Below, piece after piece: positions 24,601 through 36,700 of a stretch of DNA of 64,000 nucleotides. The position numbers and the translations under genes were made by a program. The DNA is from Holacanthus passer (taxonomy: Eukaryota > Chordata > Actinopteri > Pomacanthidae): positions 3,324,001-3,388,000 of the forward strand of contig JAFREQ010000042.1 of assembly GCA_025331565.1 (NCBI GenBank). The letters are read 5' to 3'. The notes below the pieces were generated by a model, which did no database searches, was not told the DNA's origin, and saw only the letters and a program-made list of their open reading frames with translations. Each line of letters opens with the position of its first letter. Position 1 is the first letter of the stretch.

Positions 24601-27600
24601 ACTTGACCAATATACAAATCCCCATCCAGAGTTACCACCATGATTTGTTTCACTGACCAACACAAAACAGGAAGTTAAGAGGGAATAAGTGAGTAAAGCG
24701 TCGAGTATTAAGATCCCACTGACCGGTACGACAATCAGAGCCTCAGTGTCCAGGTTCTCATCCTGGTGTTGACCACAGCAGCTCCTCCACACCCTCTGCA
24801 GCCCTACCTGCTTCACACAGGCCATCTCCTCTCCTGCATCGCTCTCATACAAAACCCACAAACTCAGCCGAATGGAGCCTCCGTCCTCTGTCCGCCGAGT
24901 CCAATCACTGACTGCTGTTAACGAGCCCAGTGCAGCCTCACCTGCCTCTGTTGCACCCTGTGATCCCCTCTTTATGTCGACCACGTGACCCCTCCTACCC
25001 GAGTTCTGCTCAACTGTGGACCAGAATAAAGTGCTGGCATTGATTGACCGCCAAGCAGAGGAGTGACTTTAGCTCATTTTTTTAACCGACTGACTCTGTG
25101 CAGCTGAATTAACAGTCTGTGCTGGTGTGAGAATCCTCTAACAAACTCTCTAGGCTGGTTCTGTCGTCCCATTGCTCACATCCATATCTACACTAACTCT
25201 TTGGCACATGCAAAAAAAAATTCTCTTCATGCATTGTAGTGCTTCCATCTCCTCCCAAACTCTCCAGTGGTTAGACCTCAATTTGCATTTTGGTTTGCAT
25301 AATTATGGTCAGAGTCATATCGGCAAAAGAAGCTGGACTGGTATGACGAGTAGCTGCAGCGGATCTCACTCACACAGGAACCCAAAGCAGCTCTTTGAAG
25401 AAAACAGACCTCCAAAAATGCCTCCACATTCCCAGCTTAGATGAAAACAGTGGCCAGAAATAGTCAAATTAAATTGTTTCTCAAGGACAAAGCATTACGT
25501 CAAAAAGTTACTAAGTGCGTACTTGGCCATATTTGGTAAACAAAAAAGCATGGAAGAAAAAAGTTAGATGTTCACAAGGAATAACCAAGGCTTGTACAGC
25601 TTTCCATTATTCCAATTGCCTTTAATGATGAAGGGATGTTGGCTTCACCTCTCACCTCATAAACTTGTTTTTTATGACCAAGAGAATACAGTATTTGGAA
25701 ACGAGCTTAAGGTGGGATTCATGAATTCTTCTGACACATGAACCTGTGGCACCACTCCTTTGTGTGTTAGCAACTGACCGCAGCAGACGAACAGATGTGA
25801 AAAGACAACACAGTAATGAGAGGATGTAAACACACGAGCAAAAGTTCACTCATCCAAGAAATGTTAAGTTATTGATGTCGTCCGCTCTGTTTCATAATGA
25901 CGACCAGTGAACAACTGCCACCACCAGTTTGCACGCAACGGCCCCCTATCCCTTCTCTGACTCCATGATTAACACAGCGAGAGGTCGACGTTTTCACATG
26001 TTAGACTGAAAAGATAGTTGAGGTGTGAAATACAGAGGAAGCTTAAAGACTGAACAGGATATAAATCATGAAAGCCAGTGTGAAATACACCAACTGCTGC
26101 TTCTAGGGGATTAAAAGTATAAAGTACAGCTTGAATACTAAATATTCACAATCATAAAACTGCAGACATGATTGTGGATTGTAATAATAATAATCCTACC
26201 TTTATCCTTACTTTTGAAAAAAGTCACAATGCAAAGTGCAAAATCTTTCACTTTTTCTTTCTTCTTGCAAATTCCATTCATAAAGAACTTCTGTAATAAT
26301 TAAATTCAACTTTCCAGCCACTGTATTCTCCTTATCCTGTTTTATTCCAATCTAATCTTAAACACAACTGTTAACCTAACAGGAGCAATCCAAAAACAAA
26401 TTTCATTAAAATAGCTAAATGAAGTGAAGATCAATTGCACAGAGTTTGTGACAATAAACCTTATCATAGCAAGGTGACCTGGCATCAGCTTAATGCTGCT
26501 CACCTGTGGGGCTACAGAAGGTGAGCAGGAAGGGCGAGGTGCAGGATGAAGAGAGAGCGAGAGGAAGAGGAGGAAAGGGTACAACAGCAGCAAACCAACA
26601 GGGAAGTGGAGTTTAAAAAAAGGAAGAGGAAAGTTTGAGGACAACACCAGGGAGCTTGAGAGACCCAGTAAGGCTGAGGTACTCACAGGCTGCAGTTTAT
26701 GCTTGAAGCTCATGCTGAAGCGCACCACCACAGGGTAAACAGCAGGAGAAGACTAAGAGACAATAAGAGAGAGAGAGGGAGAACCCCTGTCCGTCCGTCC
26801 GTATCTCCCTCCCTCCTCCTCCCTCGCTCGTCCTCCCTGCCTGTAGCCCAGCCCTCACAGCGGGATCCTCCTTCAAACATAAAAAATGATCCGGTGGCTC
26901 CATGAATGAAAGCATCCACCTCCTCCTCTGTGCTCAACAAGCAGTAACTGTGAAATGTCAAAGGTCCTGCTCGATGGACTAAAGACAGTTTGACTGATAA
27001 CAAGGGGAAACGCTGCAGTTTTCGTTGAACTTATGATGAGCTTTCCTTTAGGACTCTGCAGTATATTCCTCACTGTTTGACTGGCAGCCTTATCTATGGA
27101 TGCTCAGCTACGTTATGTACATGCAATGTGCTGCAATCACGTCTATTTACTTTGTGTGTTTGTGTTTTTTGCATCATCCATAATTAAAGTTGACATAGAC
27201 AGGTGCATTAAAATTCACATTCATTGTGCAGTTTCTGAGTTACTCAACATAATTACAGGTATTATCACATCAAAAAGAGGCAGATTAAATATATTATATT
27301 ATTTATGCCAAATATATTTTTTAAAACAATGGCTGTAAGATTGTAGTACTGTCATGTGTGAATTTCCCCTCTGTGGGACTAATAAAGGTTTATCTTATCT
27401 TATCTTAAATTATTGGAAAGTTTTTAGATTGTTGTGAGCTCCCATGAGTAATTAATTGAGTGATTATGTATAAAGAAATCAGAAACAACCTCACAGTCCA
27501 CCCTGACGCAGGCCGGTATGTTGTAGGAGAGTCATATAACATCTTTAATTTATTCTGATGAACTTGTGGTGTACTGCTCTTGAGTAATGAGTTGGATCAA

Positions 27601-27808
27601 TGAGCGTGTTTAGATCAGAATATTTTGTGAAAAACATGTTCAACCCACAAATTTCAACTGTGCACACTGTGAAAATCACAGTGTTACCTTTCAAAAACAA
27701 ATCTCAAATTCTTGTTAATTCAAACTTCATCCAGATTCCTCCACAGTCTCCTGTTGTGAGCTGATTCAAAGCCAGGGGGCACCAGATAAACACACTTCTG
27801 CTTTTGCG

Positions 27809-27856
<48 letters not shown>

Positions 27857-30700
27857 CTAGTTACAGTGTGTTGGGGCTTTTCTACAGTTACCAGTGTTTT
27901 ACAAGCTACAGTCAAATCAATCACATTGTGGGCTTCATGTTATGCAGACAAATCAATATGAACAAAGATCAATGACAACCTTCATTTCCCTTTCTGTAAG
28001 GTGCCAATCGAAATCCAATTATAAAAGGCAGGAGAACGAAAACTTTTATTGTATAATGGAACATAACCAAATGTAAAGGCGAGATATTATTATAGATTTA
28101 TTTACAAGTAAACAACAAGAAGATTCTTTATGCAACCTGCATTCGGTCTGTTTATCGACCGCTGCTTCAGTTTGTTCCTGCGTGACAGCAGCAACGATTA
28201 CTGTGACCTAAAAGCTGACCTGCAGGCCGCTTGGCATCCGTCTGTGACCCCTCGACTATGATACCATTGCGAGTCAATTGGAGCTGTTTTAACAGGACAA
28301 AAACTCAAACTGGCACCGGCATGAAGACGGCTAGAGGGGACCGCAGTGTGATTTTGAGGGCAGCTGGAGGTTTGACACATGCACGGAGAGCATGCCCGCT
28401 GCCCTCCACTTCCATTAGCTCCAGAGGCCAAGGTCAGTGACAGCGTCAAGCCACCGAGAGCCGCTCAATAGCCTCGCAGCCGTCGCCCTTTTTACTCGCT
28501 TTCATAACTGCATCTCACCAGAACCCCTGTCCTCTCTCACAGACACTCTGCCATCCCCACACAATCTTCATATACATCCTCACACACTCAACAGCGAGCC
28601 CCCCCCCCTCATCTATACTGATATTACATACAGCAGATACAGCCATACCCCAGGCTCTAAATAACACTCTGAACAAGGACACGTTAAAACAAATGCTTGT
28701 TCGCTGCCATCATACTAAAAAACTGTGAACAATATTGGTTTAGTCAATAGTTAATGACCACCTCCACTCAAACATGTGTTTTATTAATTTTAATGCACTT
28801 GAATGTTTGAGTGCATGCACAGTTTGACACGAGCAAGCACCAAGAAACAATATCACAAACAGCCAGAGATTCTTCAGTTGGCACTAGACAGTTCTTTTAT
28901 ATCATCAAACAACGACTGAAACAAGTTGATTTGCAGTGGAAACAACATATCTCAGTCTCTTCTTTATACAAAAAACAAGATTCAAAGACACAGCTGGACG
29001 AAACCGTGTGTGAACAGGAGACACACCAGAGACAGATATCTATAATAACAGCTTTCTATCTTCAAACAGAAACATGACAGGAATAAGACAAACCCCACTG
29101 AGCAGCACACAAACACTCCACTGCCGCGCTCGCACAGAGGAACGCTCACTTTTTAATCCAAACTCGCACATGACGTCAGCAGAGTTGAGATAACAAGCTA
29201 AATGTTCTGCCAGGCTTTTGAGGAGGCCTTCTGCTCGTCCAGTCAGTTTTTCCAGGGCCACAGGAGCCACGCCGCTTCCGCATTGTGTACCGAGTCACAG
29301 CCGGTTGTCGATATCGCTCCCTCCCGGTGTGAAGAAGTGGGATCTCACCGCCACCGAGGCAGCAACATTCAATCACAAAGCAGCCACACAGAGAAATACT
29401 TCTGCATAAACTGCATGTGAATCACTCATTAATAATAAACAGACGCGCTATCAGAAGCTATGCAAGACTAACGTCACGTGTTGCAGTGGTTTATCAGTGT
29501 ATTGTTACTGCTGTATGTTCTTTCCTTCATGTATATCCATCATAAAGCGTTTAAAGCAGCTTATGTCAAATAAGTCAAACCATGAATTTCACAATCAACC
29601 AAAACAAATATCAAAAACCATGAAACTTTTTAGAGGCTCATGCTGAATTTGGAAAAGACTGCATGACCTATACTGGATTCATTATTCAAGAAATAACCGA
29701 CTGCTCTACACCACAGCGTTCAAGGGATATTTCAAAGGTTAAACTCTCTAAATAATAAACCAACAGCCAAGCAAACGGATGAACGGGGCCAAAAACACCA
29801 CCTCTTTGGCTCAGCCTGGTTGGAAAGAGTCGACTGACCTTTGTGGAAGCCCCTCAGATAAACTGGGTTAATGCACTGTTATGTGCTGAGGGAGCCCCAC
29901 GGTGTTCGACTGCCAGCTCTGTCCTGGACCAAACAGGTCATTACGTGACAGTTGGGTTGTGACTGTGTGCAGATGTGTACTACACTTTTACAGTACTTAC
30001 CAGTTTATATTATTACCAGTTTCTGAGGCTATTTTCTCTCCTCTACATTTCAGGAAACCTCAAAACTAATTTTCATTATTTCATTATCCTAAATTCTTGA
30101 ATTTAACACTTGGATAGGGACCATTCTTCACAATTAGTACTTTTACTTTTAATATCTGAGTACATTTTAATTTTAATACTTAGTTACTTTAACTTAAGCT
30201 GAAGAGCAGAAACTTGTATTCCTGTATTTTTCCATTGTGGAAAAACTGCTGTGTGTGAGGTGGCGGTGGTGTGAGAACAGGTGGCTGATGAGCGTGTTCT
30301 GCTGCCGGTGCCATAGATGTCACACCTCAGGTGAGATTATTCTTTCACACTTTCACCCTGTGACTGCAGATGTCTTTTAGCGTCTTCAGTGAGCCGGAAG
30401 CAATAAACATTTATAGACATCTTTGCCTGAACTATCTATGTTTAGAGACAATGAGTGGATGTGACAGTGGAGGAGATCAACTACAGAAACAGCCAATAAC
30501 CTGAACTTATCAAAGAGGACGACAGGAGAAGTAACACGATACGACTGATATTATTTCTTTTTCCAGTGAGTAGCGTGACAGAAACAAAAAACAGCAAGCG
30601 GACAAAACTACTGTGAAACGGACTGACGCCGGTGAGTCAATCCCTCACATCTGCAGTCTACATGTTGAAGTGTCCTTGAGCCCTAAATTGCTCCCAATGC

Positions 30701-30750
<50 letters not shown>

Positions 30751-33700
30751 GGAGAATGATGTGTTGTAAAGCACTTTGAGTGGTTGGTAAGAATAGAAAA
30801 GCTATATAAATGCAGTCCATTTAATATGAAACTCAACATGACTTGAAATTATCCATAAACATTAATCCTACATTGCAAAAAAAAAAATCCTATCCATTCA
30901 CAACAACTCATTAAATTGCATTGTCTTGAAACAAGCAAAAAAATAAATAAAAAATAAAAATCATTTCAAGATCATTTCAGCCAATGATTTCCATGAGAAA
31001 TCACAGTTGATACCAGAGCAACAATCTGCCTTATTCTGTGTCACCATGATATAGAAACCTTCCCAGAGAAGCGAGAGAAACAAGAGAAACTGAACAAGAA
31101 CAAAGTGCAACAGACAAAGAAATATGGGATTTAATTCTCTTTTTTCACCGAGACGGTAAAAGGCTCGTCTTACCTGTGTGACCTGAGTGACCTTCTCAGT
31201 GACGTTCTGGGTTCGGTCTTTAATCTTGCTCGGTGCAATGATTTCAATCTCGGTGGGCGAAGGAGGTCTCATCCGGTCCGAGCCGAAGGTGAGAGTAACC
31301 TGAGGTATGCGTCCGATGGTCCTGTGTCTCATCAGGTCCGAGTCCGACGTGGAGTTCAGAGCGCTGGGCTTCAGATCTGCAACAGAGAACAATTAAGACT
31401 CAAAAGCAAATCAACAAAAATTATGAATGCTAGTGAGATCTGACACAAAGGAAGTAGAGCAGAATAAAAATCAATCTGAAAATGTGTTTGAATGACAATA
31501 TGAATTTTAAAATTTGCTTCTGCATGTCTTAATCTAAATGTGAAGGTCATACATGACAACATTTTAAACGTCCTTCCTCTAGGCCTGTGAGGCAATTCAT
31601 AAACGCAGAAATACAAAGAACATATGCCGACTGTGCTGGTGAGTGTGAAAAACTCCTTCAGGCGTCTGGCGAAAGGTTTCAGGAGGCCAAAGAAAAGCAA
31701 TTCCAGCCACTGCATCAGAGATTAATGTGATATATGTGTTCAATAATTTAGCACGGCCCTCGACCAACAAAAAATTGAAAAGGCCCATCCCCGTTTTAAA
31801 ACAAATATCTACTGCAGAACATCCACTGTTTCTTGTATTCAACAAGGGAATCGGGACAGACTGCATTTTCCCAGCCTCAAAGACACAGATGGACACAGAA
31901 ATATGGCGAAAATGAAAGAAAATGTGACAGACAGAGAGAGAGTCCAGAGCGTGCTTGGAACGTGTATCCTGCACAAAAAATTTAATTTCCTCTTCTTCTC
32001 TATATTTCCCCTGAGAAGAGAGAGGGACATATGTTACTTTAACAGACAGCCTTGGTAAGTAGGACTCATCTCATCTGAATAAACAGAATGGTGGTAATTT
32101 GTCACAATGAACTCTGACCTTTAACTGTTGTTGCACTCGTGTGTTATTGTGTGACAAACTAATTATTTCGTGTTTTGAAGGGTGGGGGTGCTGCTCTGCT
32201 GCCTGTCCATTTTCCTCTCCTGTCCTCTCTCGCTCTGCCAGGTGTGATTGCTGAATGAGGTGCACCTGACCTCCACCTGACCTCCACCTGACCTCCACCT
32301 GACCAGCACCTGACCTGCACCTGACCTGCACCTGACCTCCACCTGACCTGCACCTGACCTCCACCTGACCTCCACCTGACCTCCACCCGACCAGCACCTG
32401 ACCTCCACCTGACCTCCACCTGACCTGCACCTGACCAGCACCTGACCTCCACCTGACCTCCACCTGACCTGCACCTGACCAGCACCTGACCTCCACCTGA
32501 CCTCCACCTGACCTGCACCTGACCTCCACCTGACCTCCACCTGACCTGAGCACCACCAGCACCTGCACCACCTGCACCTAACCCACCTGACCTCCACCTG
32601 ACCTGCACCTGACCTCCACCTGACCTGCACCTGACCGCCACCTGACCAGCACCTGACCTCCACCTGACCTGCACCTGACCGCCACCTGACCGCCACCTGA
32701 CCAGCACCTGACCTCCACCTGACCTCCACCTGACCTCCACCTGACCTGCACCTGGAGCTGAAGTGCTTAAAAGCCCCAGTGGCAGCATCAGAAGAGAGAT
32801 GCTTCTGATGTGGGGACTGCCGGTCTGACTGCCTGTTTTTGTTTGTGTCTGTTTGTTATCAGCCTTATTGTTAACTTTGATTTAGTATCTATGTTGTTGT
32901 TGTTGTTTGTGTATATAATGTGTTTTAACATTTTAGTGCAACCAAAGCAACCTGATTTAGAATGATTGTAGAGTGTGTTATAATCTTTTGAAAGGTTTAA
33001 TCGGATAAAAAAAAATCTTGATATGATAAATGATATTTAACTGAGATGTCTCAGTCCGACACTCACTGCTGTTGGTTCGGGGGTCTCCAGGTCGACTGTT
33101 CCATTCTGCCCTCATGCCGTCGATGTCGTCCAGTGACGAGGCGCGTCGCAGGCTGCGGATGCTGTCCCGAGAGCAGCTCCGGGGTAAGGTCCCCCTGGGG
33201 AAGGCCATGCTGGGGTCCAGCCGGTCCGTCAGCAGGGAGCGCTGCTTGGTGGAGGACTGGGCTGCAGTGGACGGAGGATCCAGGTCCTGCTCGATCAGAG
33301 CTTCTGTCTCCGACTGCATGCAGCTCTCTTTGGACGGGATCCGAAACTCTTTGAGAGGGACTTCCTCGCTGTTTGGCTGTGAAAGACAAAGAGCAGGAGG
33401 CCGTACAGATGAACTCAACAGTTCTTCCATTTGGAAAAATCAGTTCATTCAAATGATTCTCACAGCTATTTGAAGTAGCCAACATGTGAAACTGCACAGT
33501 GCATATGTAATGGTTGGAATTTCATATGTGGAACAAAAGTTAAAAGTTAAAAATTTTTGTTTCGATTTTTGTTTGTGTGTGTGTGGTGTGTCACTCCCTC
33601 ACCTGCAGGTAGTCCACAACCACTCCTTCAAACTGATCTTTGGAAAGTGAAGGTCGCCGCATGGAGCGCAGCACCGGCAGCCTCATCTTCAGCCTGTGAT

Positions 33701-36700
33701 TCTGACCTAAGTGGGAAAATCTGTGGTCAACTCATTATCAAAACTCCATCTTTGTACATGCATCTGTAAAATGCTTATTGAGTTGGTCATTTCTTCTGTG
33801 TCTATGAGTGGAAACCAAAACCACGGTTTAGTTAATAATTAAAATGTCAGTGCTCACCACTATGATGACATGTGACACAAACTGACTAATCTAAATCACT
33901 GAAGCTAAATATTTACAGTACATATGAACAAACAGTAATTCATCATTCATTTATAATTACAAAAATCACATGCATCAGTTTATCTCAGAAACAAAGATTC
34001 AGCTTCCCTAAACATGGATGTATATCATGCAGGTGAGGAATCAGACAAATGTGAAAGGCTTTACAGTAAATCCATCCTTGGGCGACTCTCTGCCTGAGGC
34101 CCGACTTCTTGAGGGATCGATCAATCAGCTCCTGGAAGTCGAGGATGAACATGATGACGACACCTTCCTCATTTTTTACGGGGACAATGTCCACCAGGCA
34201 CGGTCTGCAGGTCCCTGTAGACGACAGAGAAACAACAACATTAAAACAGGGGGCACCCGGATTTGAACCGGGGACCTCTTGATCTGCAGTCAAATGCTCT
34301 ACCACTGAGCTATACCCCCACACACACACAACCCCTATCACCACCATCTGATCTTTTTTTTTATGAGGCTTTTAAGGGAGGCGGAAGGGAGGAATCCACA
34401 GGAGGAGGGAATGAGCGACAGAGTTCAAACACTGAAAGCTAAAAAAGGCTAAATGAGCAACACTTCCGTCAGGTCTAACTTGCAATCAGTGTGGTCTAAA
34501 AATAGAAACGGGGGAGAGAGAGCAGATCACACAAACACACACACACACACACACACACACCGAGCGCCTGCATTCAGTCCCATTCACACATCCACTCTGA
34601 GAAAACTCTGGACTGGAATTTAGCCCGGAGGTAAAGCCTGTGAGAGCGGCCGACTTGTTCCGAATCACGCTGAATTCACTTGTTCGCAAATTTTTCTGCC
34701 TGTTCAGTCTGGGAGCACAGTAGGAAGCAGGAGACAAAACAAATAGATGCTTAGTGGATTTGAGCTGGCGTGCTGATCGCATTTCCATGACAACAGCTCT
34801 CGAGGCGGTACGCCCCATGCCCAAATGCCCAAAGTAACAAAAGACGTGTGTGTGTATGTTTGTGTTTGTACGTGAATGTTTTGGTGTTTATGGTGGACGA
34901 CTGTGATCGTCCTGAGCCTGGTGTGTTTCCTGGCTGCTATTATGTGTTTCTGCCTCAGCGCCTCCGTGCAAGTGACAAATAAAGAGAAGGGATTAAAAGG
35001 TCGCAGGCGACAAAAGCCGAGGAGGCGAAATGCAGACCTGTGCACAGATCAATCTGCTGGCAGCAATAAGTCAGAGAGTCAAGAGAAAATGAAGCTTTGA
35101 GAGGAGAGAGCGCTCAGTGAAATGACACCATATTAATCACAGATCAAATTTATCCATCTCACTATGTTATTTCTCTCTGTTCTTTCTGTACACTTTTCAT
35201 TCCTCCTTGCTTCCCCCGTCTGTGATCGTTTTGTTTGCACATGACTTCTCTAAAATCAAAGTCTCGCGGTAAAGATAAATCCAGGTGTGAAAGAAAGCAC
35301 GGGAGAGATTGTGGAGGAGGAAAGAGAGAAGGGATTAAGCTTATACCAACAAACCAATATGGAGAGGCAAAACAAAAGTCCATTAATTGGAACAGGCCTT
35401 AAAAAGAGATTAGGAGTCCGATGCTGAGTCTGCCTGGTCTCACTGGGGTGGTGACTCAGTGCACTATGTGATTGAAAGCCTGATTATAAAAACCCTGATT
35501 TGACCATGACGGCTGATTTTCAAGATCACGGAGAGTCTGTAATGGTCTGCAATAAAACATGGCAGGTCACCGTGAGCGTTCGCCACACACGTTGGAGATT
35601 TTGTGATGAGCAGAAGGCTCCTGCTCGGGGATCTGAGGTTGCACACAGGCTCACAGGGTTTTTAATTTTCTACCTTGTGTTTCACCTTTCCTCTCCTGTG
35701 GCTCACCTTCTTTGGCGTAGTAGAGGATCTCCACCTTGCGCTCCTCAGAGCCAAGCAGGGCCTGAGCCAGCTGGGCCAGGGCGCTCTTCATGGTCCCGGG
35801 CCCCACCAGGAACTGGCAGGTACAGGGCTGCTGCATGATCTCCGCCCGGGCGAAACCGAACATCTGGCAGAAGCCTTCGTTGCAGTAGATGATGCCGCAG
35901 TTCTTTATCTGGGCGTTGGCGATGAGGAACTTGCGATCTGGAGGGCGGAGGTAAGTAAATGTGTTTCTTGAATATTGAATTATAAACACTTCCTGTAGTT
36001 AAGTACTTCTATAATTAAAGTACTTAACTGTAAATACCAAAAATATATTATTAGATAATCAGTGTATCAATAAATTAAGGAAAGTTTGATTTAATACAAT
36101 ACGCTTCAGTACAGGTGTTCAAAATCTCCACAGCTTTCCACCTGACAATCAGCTGAAGTGGAACCAAGTCCACTTTTCCATTGGTACTAATGTGATTAGT
36201 GTCACAGTTTCTCCCGAGGGACTGAAGAGGAGCAGGTGGACTCTTCAACACAAAAGCCTGTGTGGCGTCGCACCTGCTCTCACGTAGTAACTTGTGGGAA
36301 TTTACAGCTTGTTGACGTCTGTCAGGATTTTACCTGACGCTTCTTAATTAAACTGTAATCATCCATGTCTTTGCAATGGGTTTTTAAATATTTGCCCACG
36401 TTATTTTACTGCTAGATTATGTTATGTTTTATATGGCTTTGAATGTGTTTTAATTTAATTTTAATTTAATGCTATAGCAGTGTTTCCGCATACTGTATAT
36501 AGACTTTATTTAGGCAGACCATGGAAATATATTTGCCCCTAAGTATTTTTTTACATGTGCATATCAATTATATTACGTTCAATGGACTGCATGGAAACTA
36601 TAACTAGGGGAAAAATACCTCTCTAATTGGATGTTAGCTCAGTGCTTTAGGAGTGGACTGATCTTTCCACCAGCACATGACCCTCCCCATCCTACGGGAA

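Noticed and set aside
24826..24984. Upstream extension of candidate exon A to a longer N-terminus
   Set aside because: The extended frame begins at GTG rather than ATG. The first ATG in frame is at 24825, so only the shorter form is proposed.
32071..32788. Three overlapping minus-strand open frames of 168-209 codons rich in Val, Arg, Gly and Gln
   Set aside because: They are translations of the 11-bp minisatellite, which lacks stop codons in three frames. The residue period of 11 in every frame is a direct result of the repeat. There is no domain, start context or splice support.
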